DNA of 64,000 nucleotides. Source: PZPK01 sp965230795. GTDB lineage: Bacteria; Pseudomonadota; Gammaproteobacteria; Pseudomonadales; Oleiphilaceae. The number at the start of each line of letters is the position of its first letter. The first letter of the stretch is position 1. Positions 17,714 to 25,697 of this stretch are shown piece after piece. The position numbers and the translations under genes were made by a program. The stretch spans positions 3,038,001-3,102,000 of the forward strand of contig OZ246020.1 of assembly GCA_965230795.1 (NCBI GenBank), written 5' to 3'. The notes under the pieces were generated by a model, which worked only from the letters and a program-made list of their open reading frames with translations, did not search any database and was not told the origin of the DNA.

Positions 17714-17730
17714 TGCATAAACCAGACCAA
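17714..17730 (-). promoter_or_regulatory. Sigma-54 promoter candidate for fliEFGHIJ
   Basis: On the minus strand the sequence reads TTGGTCTGGTTTATGCA: GG and GC are separated by exactly 10 bp, with the flanking TTGG and TGCA expected of RpoN promoters. The predicted start point is roughly 35-40 nt before fliE. FleR, encoded immediately upstream, and FleQ are the expected activators by analogy with Pseudomonas. Confidence 0.7.
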
Positions 17731-17801
17731 CTTTTGACTGACTGGATATTAAACCCTGATATCCGGGTATAAGCCGTCAATGTGCTGCGAATGCCAAGCA
17801 C

Positions 17802-17824
17802 AAAAAAAGGGGCCACAAGGCCCC
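17802..17824 (-). terminator. Rho-independent terminator after fleR
   Basis: GGGGCC (17809-17814) and GGCCCC (17819-17824) form a perfect 6-bp G/C stem with a 4-base loop. On the minus strand the stem is followed by seven U residues (A run 17802-17808). It lies 37 bp past the fleR stop and separates fleSR from the sigma-54-driven fliE operon. Confidence 0.9.
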
Positions 17825-17860
17825 AACAGTCATCAGCAGATTGACAAAATGAAATCCGGA

Positions 17861-19270
17861 TCAGGCAGCAAGCTCCGCCGTCACATCAATACCATGCTCT
17901 CGCATTTGGGCGAGTTTGTAGCGCAGCGTTCGTGGACTGATACCCAGGCGTTCAGCCGCCTGCTTTTTGCGTCCATTTTCCTGACGCAGAGTATCGATGA
18001 TGATTTGATACTCACGTAACTTAAGATCTTTGCCAAGGGCACCACGGTCATCTTCAACCCCGACCGTCACCTGGCGCTCTTCATGAGAGCCCGCCTCATG
18101 ACCGGTGTCGGCCGTCGTCAAAATCCAGTCATCACTATCCTGAGTTTCCAGGCAGAAGTCACCGGCCTTCACAGTGCCTCCACTCGCCAGAATCAAGGCT
18201 CGCTGAATGGCATTGTCAAGCTCGCGAACATTGCCCGGCCAACGATAGTTTTCCAATACCGCACGCACCCCCTCATCGAAGTGCATGCCTTCGCGTCGCA
18301 TCTTGATGGCATACTCAGCCAACAACCGTTGCGCCAGAGGCCAGATATCCAGAGGACGCTCGCGCAGAGGTTTCCAGGCCATGGGAAACACGCTGAGCCG
18401 GTAATACAAGTCTTCGCGGAATTTGCCTTCCTTGACGTAATCCTTGAGATCACGGTTTGTGGTTGCCAGCACTCGCACATCCAGCGGTATCGCCTTGCGG
18501 CCGCCGACGCGCTCTACTTCCCGCTCCTGCAGCACGCGAAGCAACTTCGCCTGTAACCCCAGATCCATTTCGGAAATTTCATCAAGCAGCAAGGTGCCCC
18601 CATTGGCCTGCTCGAATTTTCCGGGTGCACTGTTATACGCACCGGTAAAGGCTCCTTTTTCATGTCCGAACAACATGGCTTCGAGCATGTTTTCCGGGAT
18701 CGCGGCACAGTTAAGTGCAATAAACGGCTTTTTCTTCCGGGGAGAGTGTTCATGGATAAACCGGGCGAGAACCTCTTTACCGGTGCCGCTTTCGCCCGAA
18801 ATCATTACCGTAGACTCTGAATCTGCCACTTTTTTGGCAATCTGGAAAAACTGCTTGCTGAAGGGATCTTCGGCTACCGGAGCGTCGTCGCTGCTGTCGC
18901 CACCCCCTTGACCCAAAACCTTGATAATGGACTGAATCAGAACCTTGGGTTCGAAGGGTTTCACCAGGTAGTCTGCTGCACCTTCCTGCATGGCTTCGAC
19001 GGCATGCTTGATCTGGCCATAGGCGGTGATCAACATCATTGGCAAGCCAGGCACCTTGGTCTTCACCTGACGCAGCAGCTCATGGCCATCCATGCCGGGC
19101 ATGTTTACATCACTAACGACAATATCGACAGGCCGCTTGTCCAGCTGGACCAAAGCATTTTCTGCGCAGTCCGCTTCGATATAACTCATACCAGCCAATT
19201 GCAGCGTGGTACACAGAGCCTCTCTTAGTTCGCGGTCGTCTTCTACGATAAGAACGGTTGTATTGGACAT
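17861..19270 (-). CDS. fleR: Sigma-54-dependent response regulator FleR (FlbD/NtrC type)
   Basis: Activates mid-class flagellar genes together with sigma-54. It has a receiver domain with D54 in VVSDVNMPGMDG, then an AAA+ domain with Walker A GESGTGKEV and the sigma-54 contact loop GAFTGA. A Fis-type helix-turn-helix at the C-terminus includes KKQAAERLGISPRTLRYKL. The length of 469 fits the family. It follows fleS by 13 bp and is closed by a strong terminator, and it precedes fliE. These positions match P. aeruginosa fleS-fleR-fliE. Confidence 0.95.
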   Translation of the reverse strand: MSNTTVLIVEDDRELREALCTTLQLAGMSYIEADCAENALVQLDKRPVDIVVSDVNMPGMDGHELLRQVKTKVPGLPMMLITAYGQIKHAVEAMQEGAADYLVKPFEPKVLIQSIIKVLGQGGGDSSDDAPVAEDPFSKQFFQIAKKVADSESTVMISGESGTGKEVLARFIHEHSPRKKKPFIALNCAAIPENMLEAMLFGHEKGAFTGAYNSAPGKFEQANGGTLLLDEISEMDLGLQAKLLRVLQEREVERVGGRKAIPLDVRVLATTNRDLKDYVKEGKFREDLYYRLSVFPMAWKPLRERPLDIWPLAQRLLAEYAIKMRREGMHFDEGVRAVLENYRWPGNVRELDNAIQRALILASGGTVKAGDFCLETQDSDDWILTTADTGHEAGSHEERQVTVGVEDDRGALGKDLKLREYQIIIDTLRQENGRKKQAAERLGISPRTLRYKLAQMREHGIDVTAELAA

Positions 19271-19283
19271 ACGTCTTACTCCT

Positions 19284-20693
19284 TCACTGCGATGACGCGT
19301 GTTGCTTTGGCTGCGACTTACGCACAGCAGTCTGTTTATTTGATTTCAATTCATAGGCCGGCAGGATCATAGCGGTTGATACGCCTTGATCATTGGAATC
19401 CATTTTGAACACACCGTGATGCGCTTTAACAACTGCCTGAACCACTGCCAGACCAAGTCCGGTACCCTGGGGCTTGGTGGTAAAGAAGGGTTCAAATACC
19501 TTGGCCTGACTTGACTCGGGTATCCCGGGACCATTGTCCCGCACCAGCAGGCAGACACTTTTGTCACCGCGCACGCTGGCACTGATGTTCAGTTTCAGTT
19601 CACGCCCCTGCATTTTGCCGGGCTCGGCCGCCTCGATACTGTTGTTGATCAGATTCAGGCAAGCCCCCAGAAGCGCCTCTTTGTTACACATGATGACGCG
19701 ATCTGCGGCCGCATTACGCCAGGCGCAGTGAACGCCCGCTTTGGCCAATACCGGCTCGGCTGCATTTTTCAGGGACTCGAAGAAATCTTTGACGGTCAGC
19801 TGCTCGGCCAGCCTGGTCTCACCCTTGGCAAAGATCAGCATGTCTCGAATCTGATGCTCCAGATGGGTCAGGCGCGCCAATAGTTTCTCGGCACAATCGA
19901 CGCGCATTTGATCATTGATATTCGCCTGGCACAGATGGCCGGCATAGAGCATGGCAGTCGATAAAGGCGTGCGAATCTGATGCGCCAGACTGGCCACCAT
20001 CCTGCCCAGGGAACTAAGACGTTCGGTTCGGCTGACTTTTTCCTGAAGCAGGCGGGTTTCGGTCAGGTCACTCAACAATACCAACTGCCCCGGAGCCGAT
20101 TTTAGCGAACGGGTTTCGATGCGCACTCGTCGGCCATCGCGCAAGGATACCTCATGTCCATCATCATGCTTGGGAGAGAAGCTGCGCTTGATGATATCGA
20201 GCCACAACTGGTTCAACAGGGGTTCGCCGAGCAAATCGATGGCTGCCGGGTTGCACTGGGTTACCCGCCCTTTGCCGTCCAGTACGACGACTCCGGCGGG
20301 CAGAACTTCAAGCAAGGTAGAGAGACGGCTTGCCAATTCTTCTTTTTCGCGCAGCTCTTCCTGGCGCTGAATTTCTTCCTCTGACAAATCACTCTTCAGT
20401 TGGCTGACTTTCTGTTCAAGACTTCGATAGGACGTGGTGAGTTGGGAAGACAATTGATCAAACAGCGACAAAGCCTGCTCTACCGGCTCCTGGCCATTGG
20501 CTTCGTCGAAAGCACCCTCATCCGCGAAACGCTGGTGTTCGAACAGGGATTTGATTTCTGCAGAACGCGCGGGATTCGCTTCTTCCGCTGGCTCCATCAC
20601 TCGCGTAATTTTGGCACGCTGTGCGACGGAATCAGATTCCAGAATGTTCTGTGTCCGCCCTTCCGAGACTGTCTTGGATTGTTGCTGACCCAT
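19284..20693 (-). CDS. fleS: Sensor histidine kinase FleS
   Basis: Kinase partner of FleR. There is no transmembrane segment, so it is cytoplasmic. A coiled N-terminal region is followed by a PAS domain (LLEVLPAGVVVLDGKGRVTQ, about residues 130-220), a HisKA domain with the phospho-acceptor in SLAHQIRTPLSTA, and an ATPase domain with NLINNSIEAAEPG, VRDNGPGIP and KPQGTGLGLAVVQAV. The input signal is not evident. It is co-transcribed with fleR. I could find no GG-N10-GC sigma-54 site in the 229 bp upstream. Confidence 0.94.
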   Translation of the reverse strand: MGQQQSKTVSEGRTQNILESDSVAQRAKITRVMEPAEEANPARSAEIKSLFEHQRFADEGAFDEANGQEPVEQALSLFDQLSSQLTTSYRSLEQKVSQLKSDLSEEEIQRQEELREKEELASRLSTLLEVLPAGVVVLDGKGRVTQCNPAAIDLLGEPLLNQLWLDIIKRSFSPKHDDGHEVSLRDGRRVRIETRSLKSAPGQLVLLSDLTETRLLQEKVSRTERLSSLGRMVASLAHQIRTPLSTAMLYAGHLCQANINDQMRVDCAEKLLARLTHLEHQIRDMLIFAKGETRLAEQLTVKDFFESLKNAAEPVLAKAGVHCAWRNAAADRVIMCNKEALLGACLNLINNSIEAAEPGKMQGRELKLNISASVRGDKSVCLLVRDNGPGIPESSQAKVFEPFFTTKPQGTGLGLAVVQAVVKAHHGVFKMDSNDQGVSTAMILPAYELKSNKQTAVRKSQPKQHASSQ

Positions 20694-20922
20694 TTATCTT
20701 TTCCTGCGCTGTTAAGCCTGGGAGCCGTAGTGCTCCAATGAAGCTATTTGCAAACAGATAAAACAGAAATTGGGCCAGCCTGTTTTTTTTAGTTGTTTTT
20801 CAAAATGTTAGAAGATTTTTGAAGATACGTCCGCGTCTCGTAAGACAAATAAATGGCGCGTTATAGACAGAAAAAAACAGGCGGGAATGGTAGCTGACAG
20901 GTTTTTGACAGCCACCATGTAA

Positions 20923-22353
20923 TCACTCGTTCAAACCGTACTTGCGTACTTTTTCAACCAGTGTGGTACGACGAATACGCAGCTTTTCGGCAGCTCGTGC
21001 TACGACTCCAGAGGCCTCGTCGAGTGCCTGCTGAATAAGAGATTTCTCCAGATTCGCCAGATAATCCTTCAGGTCAATACCGTTAATGGGCAACAAAGCC
21101 GGAGAATCCAGGCCAACGAGTTGCGGTGCAATCTGGGCACCATGCTCGTCCTGCTGCAAATCCTCGTCGGCTTCTTCTACGTGCCGGTATTTTTGCGGTA
21201 ACTCTTTTACGCCAATCACATCATAGGGATGCATAATAGCCAGACGCTCAACCAGATTTGCCAGCTCGCGAACGTTGCCAGGCCAGTCGTGACGGCACAA
21301 ACTCAGAATGGCGGCAGAATTGAAACGAATGGAGCCCCGCTTTTCGGTTTCCATGCGTGAGATCAATTCATTGATCAACAGGGGAATATCCTCGACCCGA
21401 TCCTTCAGCGCCGGCATTTCTATGGGAAAGACATTGAGGCGGTAGTAGAGATCTTCCCTGAAAGAGCCTTCTTCAATCATCTCTTCCAGATTTTTGTGTG
21501 TTGCCGCGATAATGCGTACATCGGTATCGGTGGTTTTGTTACTGCCGACGCGCTCAAAGGTCTTTTCCTGCAGAACCCGCAGTATTTTGACCTGCATATT
21601 CAGCGGCATGTCACCGATTTCATCAAGGAACAGGGTACCACCTTCTGCCAGCTCGAAGCGTCCTGCCCTGGCCGTAATCGCGCCGGTAAAGGCGCCTTTT
21701 TCATGACCAAACAATTCACTCTCGAGCAGCTCCGCGGGGATAGCACCGCAGTTGACCGGCACAAAGGGCTTTTCCCGTCGGTGGGAATTGTAATGCAGAT
21801 TGCGCGCGACCACTTCCTTACCGGTACCGGACTGCCCGGTAATCAGCACACTGACATCTTTGTCCGCAACCTGGGACATCAATTCGCGAACATCCTGCAC
21901 ACCACGACTGGTGCCCACCAGACTGCGAAAGAGCTCTACCTGACGCTGTTTACCACGACCGCTGCGGGCAGAAAACTGGTCACGATATACTTGCGCACGG
22001 TAAAGGCTATCCAGTGTCTTGTTATAATTGGGTGGGTATTCCAGACGCGCAATAACTTTTTTACGTAGCACCTCGTCCAGGTCGTTCAGCTCAGCCTCCC
22101 CAACAACCAGAACCGGAACACCTTCATCCCACTCATCAATCTCAGCAACGACAGGCCCCAAGGGCAGATCATCTGATCCCAGAAAAATAACACCCAGTTG
22201 CGATGTATCCTCGCACGCCTGTTCTACCGTTGGTTTCCAGCTCTTGGGCGATGCACAGATGACCTCTTCACCCAGAAATTCGAGAATGACGGTCATATCA
22301 CGAAGTACTTCCTGATTATCGTGCATAACCAGCACTTTCATGTCCTGTGCCAT
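20923..22353 (-). CDS. fleQ: Flagellar master regulator FleQ
   Basis: Sigma-54 activator at the top of the polar-flagellum cascade. In Pseudomonas it also binds c-di-GMP and represses or activates exopolysaccharide genes. The N-terminal FleQ domain (about residues 1-120) is receiver-like but lacks a standard phospho-acceptor aspartate. The motif LFRSLVGTSR precedes the AAA+ domain with GQSGTGKEVVARN and GAFTGA, and the Fis-type DNA-binding helices contain VVARAAEKLRIRRTTLVEK. Similarity to P. aeruginosa FleQ is very high over the AAA+ and C-terminal regions as I recall it. AGGG lies before the ATG at 22353. The surface-glycan genes elsewhere in this window are possible targets. Confidence 0.96.
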   Translation of the reverse strand: MAQDMKVLVMHDNQEVLRDMTVILEFLGEEVICASPKSWKPTVEQACEDTSQLGVIFLGSDDLPLGPVVAEIDEWDEGVPVLVVGEAELNDLDEVLRKKVIARLEYPPNYNKTLDSLYRAQVYRDQFSARSGRGKQRQVELFRSLVGTSRGVQDVRELMSQVADKDVSVLITGQSGTGKEVVARNLHYNSHRREKPFVPVNCGAIPAELLESELFGHEKGAFTGAITARAGRFELAEGGTLFLDEIGDMPLNMQVKILRVLQEKTFERVGSNKTTDTDVRIIAATHKNLEEMIEEGSFREDLYYRLNVFPIEMPALKDRVEDIPLLINELISRMETEKRGSIRFNSAAILSLCRHDWPGNVRELANLVERLAIMHPYDVIGVKELPQKYRHVEEADEDLQQDEHGAQIAPQLVGLDSPALLPINGIDLKDYLANLEKSLIQQALDEASGVVARAAEKLRIRRTTLVEKVRKYGLNE

Positions 22354-22529
22354 GAGCTAAACCCTAGTTGTATCAGTTTTGAATTGTGAGAAAGTTGGGG
22401 AGCATCCAGAGAGATGTCGTTTGCTGTGCTATCGAATCGCTATGTCGATACCCGCAAATCACAAGGTCCATATCGCTGCACATGGTACGGCAGATATTCT
22501 GTCTGTGTCCCGATTTTATTCTGCTGGCA

Positions 22530-22558
22530 ATTAAAGACTGTCTGCTCGGGATAGTCAA
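22530..22558 (-). promoter_or_regulatory. Sigma-70 promoter candidate for fleQ
   Basis: On the minus strand TTGACT (complement of 22553-22558) and TTTAAT (complement of 22530-22535) are separated by 17 bp; each matches consensus at five of six positions. The start point would be near 22523, giving a leader of about 170 nt before fleQ. FleQ of Pseudomonas is also transcribed by sigma-70. This accounts for the 348-bp space 22354-22701, in which I see no gene or tRNA. Confidence 0.7.
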
Positions 22559-22701
22559 TAAAGTGACGCACAAAAACCCATAAAAGCGCCATACGGATCA
22601 AGCATCAAAATTTTGTCGCAGAATACTGAGATAAACAGAGGATTGCCGCCAGCATAGCAGGAACTCGCAACACATGGTTTGTGATATCAGAGCAACAGGG
22701 T

Positions 22702-23007
22702 TCACAATCGGGAGGAGCGCTGATAACTGGCGATGGCCTTTTGTTCTTTCGACATTTGCTTTAACTCCGAAGCCACTTCAGCCCGATGGCGCTCAGCATC
22801 GCGAACAACCAATTGATAGATCTTCTGAACCCGTTTTAGCCACACTTCCAGCTGCTGTTTCTCTTCCTCACTTTCGGCCGCCGCAACCAGGGACTCCAGT
22901 TGCTGACGCATGGACAGATCCAGCTCCTTCAATCGGTCCCAGTTTTCAGCCTCGCAGGCTTCCTTGAATTCTTTTGACAACTGGCTTATCTGCTCACTCA
23001 CACTCAC
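22702..23007 (-). CDS. fliT: FliT-like flagellar export chaperone
   Basis: A 101-residue, all-helical, highly charged protein with no membrane segment. The pattern of a short first helix pair (SQLSKEFKEACEAENWDRL) followed by longer helices resembles FliT, the chaperone for the filament cap protein FliD. Its position upstream of fleQ matches the fliD-fliS-fliT-fleQ order of Pseudomonas. However, fliD and fliS are not next to it here: the next gene upstream is a divergent mscS. The start is a GTG at 23007 with GGGGAAG upstream. Sequence similarity in this family is low, so the name rests largely on position. Confidence 0.65.
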   Translation of the reverse strand: MSVSEQISQLSKEFKEACEAENWDRLKELDLSMRQQLESLVAAAESEEEKQQLEVWLKRVQKIYQLVVRDAERHRAEVASELKQMSKEQKAIASYQRSSRL

Positions 23008-23308
23008 CGCGCTTCCCCGTTAGATTTTATTCTCAACTGGATCTGAAACTTTTTTGCCTGCCTGCCACTTTACCCTGCTTACTGCCCGGTGCCTAGACGA
23101 GCGACTCATTCACAACAGGCATCAGTGATACAAGGAAGGGCTGTTACTCGTCGGGCAGTCACGTTAAACTTTTCGTCGAGTGATCTGACCGGCTGCGCTT
23201 TTTGTGAGATAGACGCACCTTCACTCACTAGCGCTAGTTAACAATAATGATAACCACGCAGTGTCAGAACAAGGACTCTAGCCTTCATGAACCTGCCCAA
23301 CAACGGAA
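23008..23308. other. Divergent intergenic region fliT / mscS
   Basis: The 301 bp between two divergent genes hold no coding frame I trust and no RNA gene. The one clear structure is a perfect 12-bp palindrome, ACTAGCGCTAGT, at 23227-23238, about 70 bp upstream of the mscS start and a possible operator. I searched for a GG-N10-GC sigma-54 site reading into fliT and found none. Confidence 0.5.
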
Positions 23309-24379
23309 ATGATCGTGGAATTTCCTCCCTGGATCTCTGATATATTCAATGGTGTCTGGCCTCCGACATTGGCTTTACTTGGCTTCAGTCTATGCTACGT
23401 CGCCTATGACCGCTTCAGTAAAAAACGAATTGAAGCCGGTAAGATGACGCGGATCGGTTCGCAACTGGTTTTTGTCACGTTATCAGTCCTGGGGCTCGCA
23501 GCATTTATTCTATCTTTGCCCATAGCAGAATCTTTGAAAGCCCAATTATTCAGCCTGATCGGTATTGTAATCAGTGCCACCATTGCCTTGTCGTCGACAA
23601 CCCTGATGGGTAACGCCCTGGGGGGAATAATGCTGAATGGCATCAACAGCCTCAAAGCAGGTGACTTTATTCAGGTCAACGAATATGCCGGCCGTATTAC
23701 TGAACGCGGCTTGTTGCATGTAGAAATACAGTCTGAAGACCGGAACCTGACAGTATTACCGAACCTCTATCTGGTCACACACCCTTATCGCATAATTCAT
23801 TCCAAAGGCACGATTATTTCGGTTGTGGTCAGTCTCGGCTATGACGTTAATCGAAAACTCATCGAGAAAACTCTGATCGAAGCAGCCACCAACGCGGGCC
23901 TGGAGTCACCCTTTATGCAGATCACTCAACTGGGTGATTTCTCAGTCAACTACAAAATTTCCGGAGTGCTCAAGGAAGTGAAGCAGCGAGTCACCGCTCA
24001 AACTGAACTGCACAAACATGTTCTTGACGCCTTGCATGGCGCCGACATCGAGATCGTTTCACCAACATTTATGAACACCCTGGTAAGGGAAAAGCATCAC
24101 CGCGCCATGCCAAAACCTTCACTGCATGTTCAAGAGGAAGAAAAGCTGCTGGACATCGAAAGTATTGTTTTCGACAAGGCGGAAGAAGCTGAAACCAAAG
24201 ACTCCATACGGCAAAAAATCATCAAAATAGAGGAAGGCATTGAAAAGCTGAAAGCGGCGGTCAAGCCAGGAATGGAAGACACCCTGCGGGAGTCATTGAA
24301 AGCCAGAATTCAGAATCTGGAGAACCTCAAGACCAAAATGCAGACCAGTCTTGAGATTCTGGAAAAATCCGAGAGCTAA
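23309..24379 (+). CDS. MscS-family mechanosensitive channel with C-terminal coiled coil
   Basis: Predicted small-conductance mechanosensitive channel of the inner membrane. Three hydrophobic segments lie near residues 15-30, 50-68 and 76-105; the last leads into the pore-lining and beta-domain sequence GNALGGIMLNGINSLKAGDFI. The usual upper vestibule follows to about residue 270. The C-terminal 75 or so residues (from about 280) are strongly charged and heptad-like, predicting a coiled coil that ordinary MscS lacks. The ATG at 23309 has only a weak ribosome site. The stop is 12 bp from that of the convergent yceI. Confidence 0.85.
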   Translation: MIVEFPPWISDIFNGVWPPTLALLGFSLCYVAYDRFSKKRIEAGKMTRIGSQLVFVTLSVLGLAAFILSLPIAESLKAQLFSLIGIVISATIALSSTTLMGNALGGIMLNGINSLKAGDFIQVNEYAGRITERGLLHVEIQSEDRNLTVLPNLYLVTHPYRIIHSKGTIISVVVSLGYDVNRKLIEKTLIEAATNAGLESPFMQITQLGDFSVNYKISGVLKEVKQRVTAQTELHKHVLDALHGADIEIVSPTFMNTLVREKHHRAMPKPSLHVQEEEKLLDIESIVFDKAEEAETKDSIRQKIIKIEEGIEKLKAAVKPGMEDTLRESLKARIQNLENLKTKMQTSLEILEKSES

Positions 24380-24391
24380 GGCATTGAAGGG

Positions 24392-24961
24392 CTACTGGCG
24401 AATCCCTTCGACCGACAAAATCATCTCCACTTCCTGAGACAAGGGTCCCAGCTCTTTCATGATATTGAAATCTTTCAGGCGGAATTTGGTGCTACCCTGA
24501 AAACCGGCCCGGTATCCGCCCCAGGGATCCTCCCCCATACCTACTTTTTCAACTTCCAGAGCCAGCTCTTTGGTGACATCCTTCAAGGTCAGATTCCCGT
24601 ATACCGTGGCACTGCCGTCAGATTTGGGAACCACCCGGGTGCTGACAAAACTGGCCTTCGGAAATTTCGCCACGTCCAGGAAATCATCGCTACGAAGATG
24701 CTTGTCGCGCTCGGCATGGTTGGAATCAACACTGGCAGTATCGATATCAACCTTAATACTGGATGCTTCAGGTTTGGCAGGGTCATAGCTGAAGCTCCCT
24801 GAAAAATCGTTGAAGCGACCGTACAACCAGCTATAGCCTAAATGCTGGATACGAAACTGAATAAAGGCGTGCGCCCCTTTGGTATCAATCATATAGTCAG
24901 CAGCCATCGCCGATACGGAAAGACAGGAAGCGAGTACCAGTGTGAGTGTTTTTCTTAGCAT
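24392..24961 (-). CDS. yceI: YceI-family periplasmic lipid-binding protein
   Basis: Secreted lipocalin-like protein thought to bind isoprenoid or other amphiphilic lipids. A signal peptide of about 20 residues ends at VSAMA-ADY. The mature protein starts with the family pattern YMIDTKGAHAFIQFRIQHLG and continues through FSGSFSYDP and SVDSNHAERDKHLRS. Length of 189 is normal. The ATG overlaps the stop of the upstream cytochrome b561 gene by one base (TAATG), so the pair is translationally coupled, as in yceJ-yceI of E. coli. Confidence 0.92.
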   Translation of the reverse strand: MLRKTLTLVLASCLSVSAMAADYMIDTKGAHAFIQFRIQHLGYSWLYGRFNDFSGSFSYDPAKPEASSIKVDIDTASVDSNHAERDKHLRSDDFLDVAKFPKASFVSTRVVPKSDGSATVYGNLTLKDVTKELALEVEKVGMGEDPWGGYRAGFQGSTKFRLKDFNIMKELGPLSQEVEMILSVEGIRQ

Positions 24962-25545
24962 TACTTATCTCCTTGAACAGAGGGGTTGGATTGCCGTTCT
25001 ATACCAAACATACGAAGCAGCGTGATATCCCGATCAATAAAATGGTGTTTCAGTGCAGCCAGTGCATGCAAGACAGCTAACGCCAGCAAAGCATTGGTCG
25101 ACCAGTAATGAATGAGCCCGGCGTCGTCTTCCAGATTATCGATATCGCTGATTAGCGAGGGAATATCGAAAAGGGAGAAAAATGAAATGCCGCGCCCATC
25201 TGCCGTTGAAATCAAATACCCGCTAATAAAACACACGAACAACAGCAGGTAGAGTAAACCGTGAGCCAGCTTCGCCAGCATTTTTTCCCAGTGAGCATGG
25301 CTGTCCAGATCCGGGGGTGAAGCGATCAGACTACGGTAGATCAAACGAATAATGACGATAGCCACCAGGGTCAGACCAACACTCTTGTGCCAATGCGGCG
25401 CGCTACGGTACCAGGGATCATAGTAGTCCAGTTCCACCATGTACCAGCCCAAAGCGTACAGACCAAAAACAGCCAGCGCTGTCAGCCAATGCAAGCTCAC
25501 AGCCAGCCAACTCCAGGACGATGCAGTATTTTTCACCAGGCTCAT
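24961..25545 (-). CDS. yceJ: Cytochrome b561 family protein (YceJ)
   Basis: Four-helix inner-membrane di-haem b protein. Histidines suited to haem binding appear in SLHWLTALAVFGLYALGWY, LAHGLLYLLLF and the fourth helix ending LAVLHALAALKHHF. Proteins of this family exchange electrons between the quinone pool and a periplasmic acceptor. Coupling with yceI suggests the partner is the YceI protein or its ligand. Length is 194 residues. Confidence 0.92.
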   Translation of the reverse strand: MSLVKNTASSWSWLAVSLHWLTALAVFGLYALGWYMVELDYYDPWYRSAPHWHKSVGLTLVAIVIIRLIYRSLIASPPDLDSHAHWEKMLAKLAHGLLYLLLFVCFISGYLISTADGRGISFFSLFDIPSLISDIDNLEDDAGLIHYWSTNALLALAVLHALAALKHHFIDRDITLLRMFGIERQSNPSVQGDK

Positions 25546-25610
25546 GCTTCGATGCTCTCCACGCTGACAGCCGCACTGAAATTAGCAAAAATCCCGGATA
25601 GCGCCAATAA

Positions 25611-25635
25611 AAAAACCGGCATATTGCCGGTTTTT
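25611..25635 (-). terminator. Rho-independent terminator after the Ig-domain lipoprotein gene
   Basis: AAAAACCGGCA (25611-25621) and TGCCGGTTTTT (25625-25635) form an 11-bp inverted repeat around a 3-base loop, with additional A residues on the left that give a long U tract on the minus strand. It lies 62 bp past the stop of the minus-strand gene at 25698 and before the start of yceJ. The matching A/T arms could also work on the plus strand. Confidence 0.88.
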
Positions 25636-25697
25636 AAGAATCAACTGTCACAGCATTCACGAGAGCCCGAGTCCATTGCAGGGCGCCCAGATAAGAT

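Noticed and set aside
20694..20922. Sigma-54 promoter upstream of fleS
   Set aside because: Near matches such as TTGGAGCACTACGGC have GG-N9-GC spacing, and none gives the required GG-N10-GC.
20881..20922. Terminator after fleQ
   Set aside because: GCTGACA and TGACAGC form only an imperfect stem and the U run is not adjacent, so termination here is unproven.
22373..22573. Minus-strand frame of 66 codons upstream of fleQ
   Set aside because: It spans the predicted fleQ promoter, has no ribosome site and has an uncharacteristic composition, so it is treated as leader and promoter DNA.
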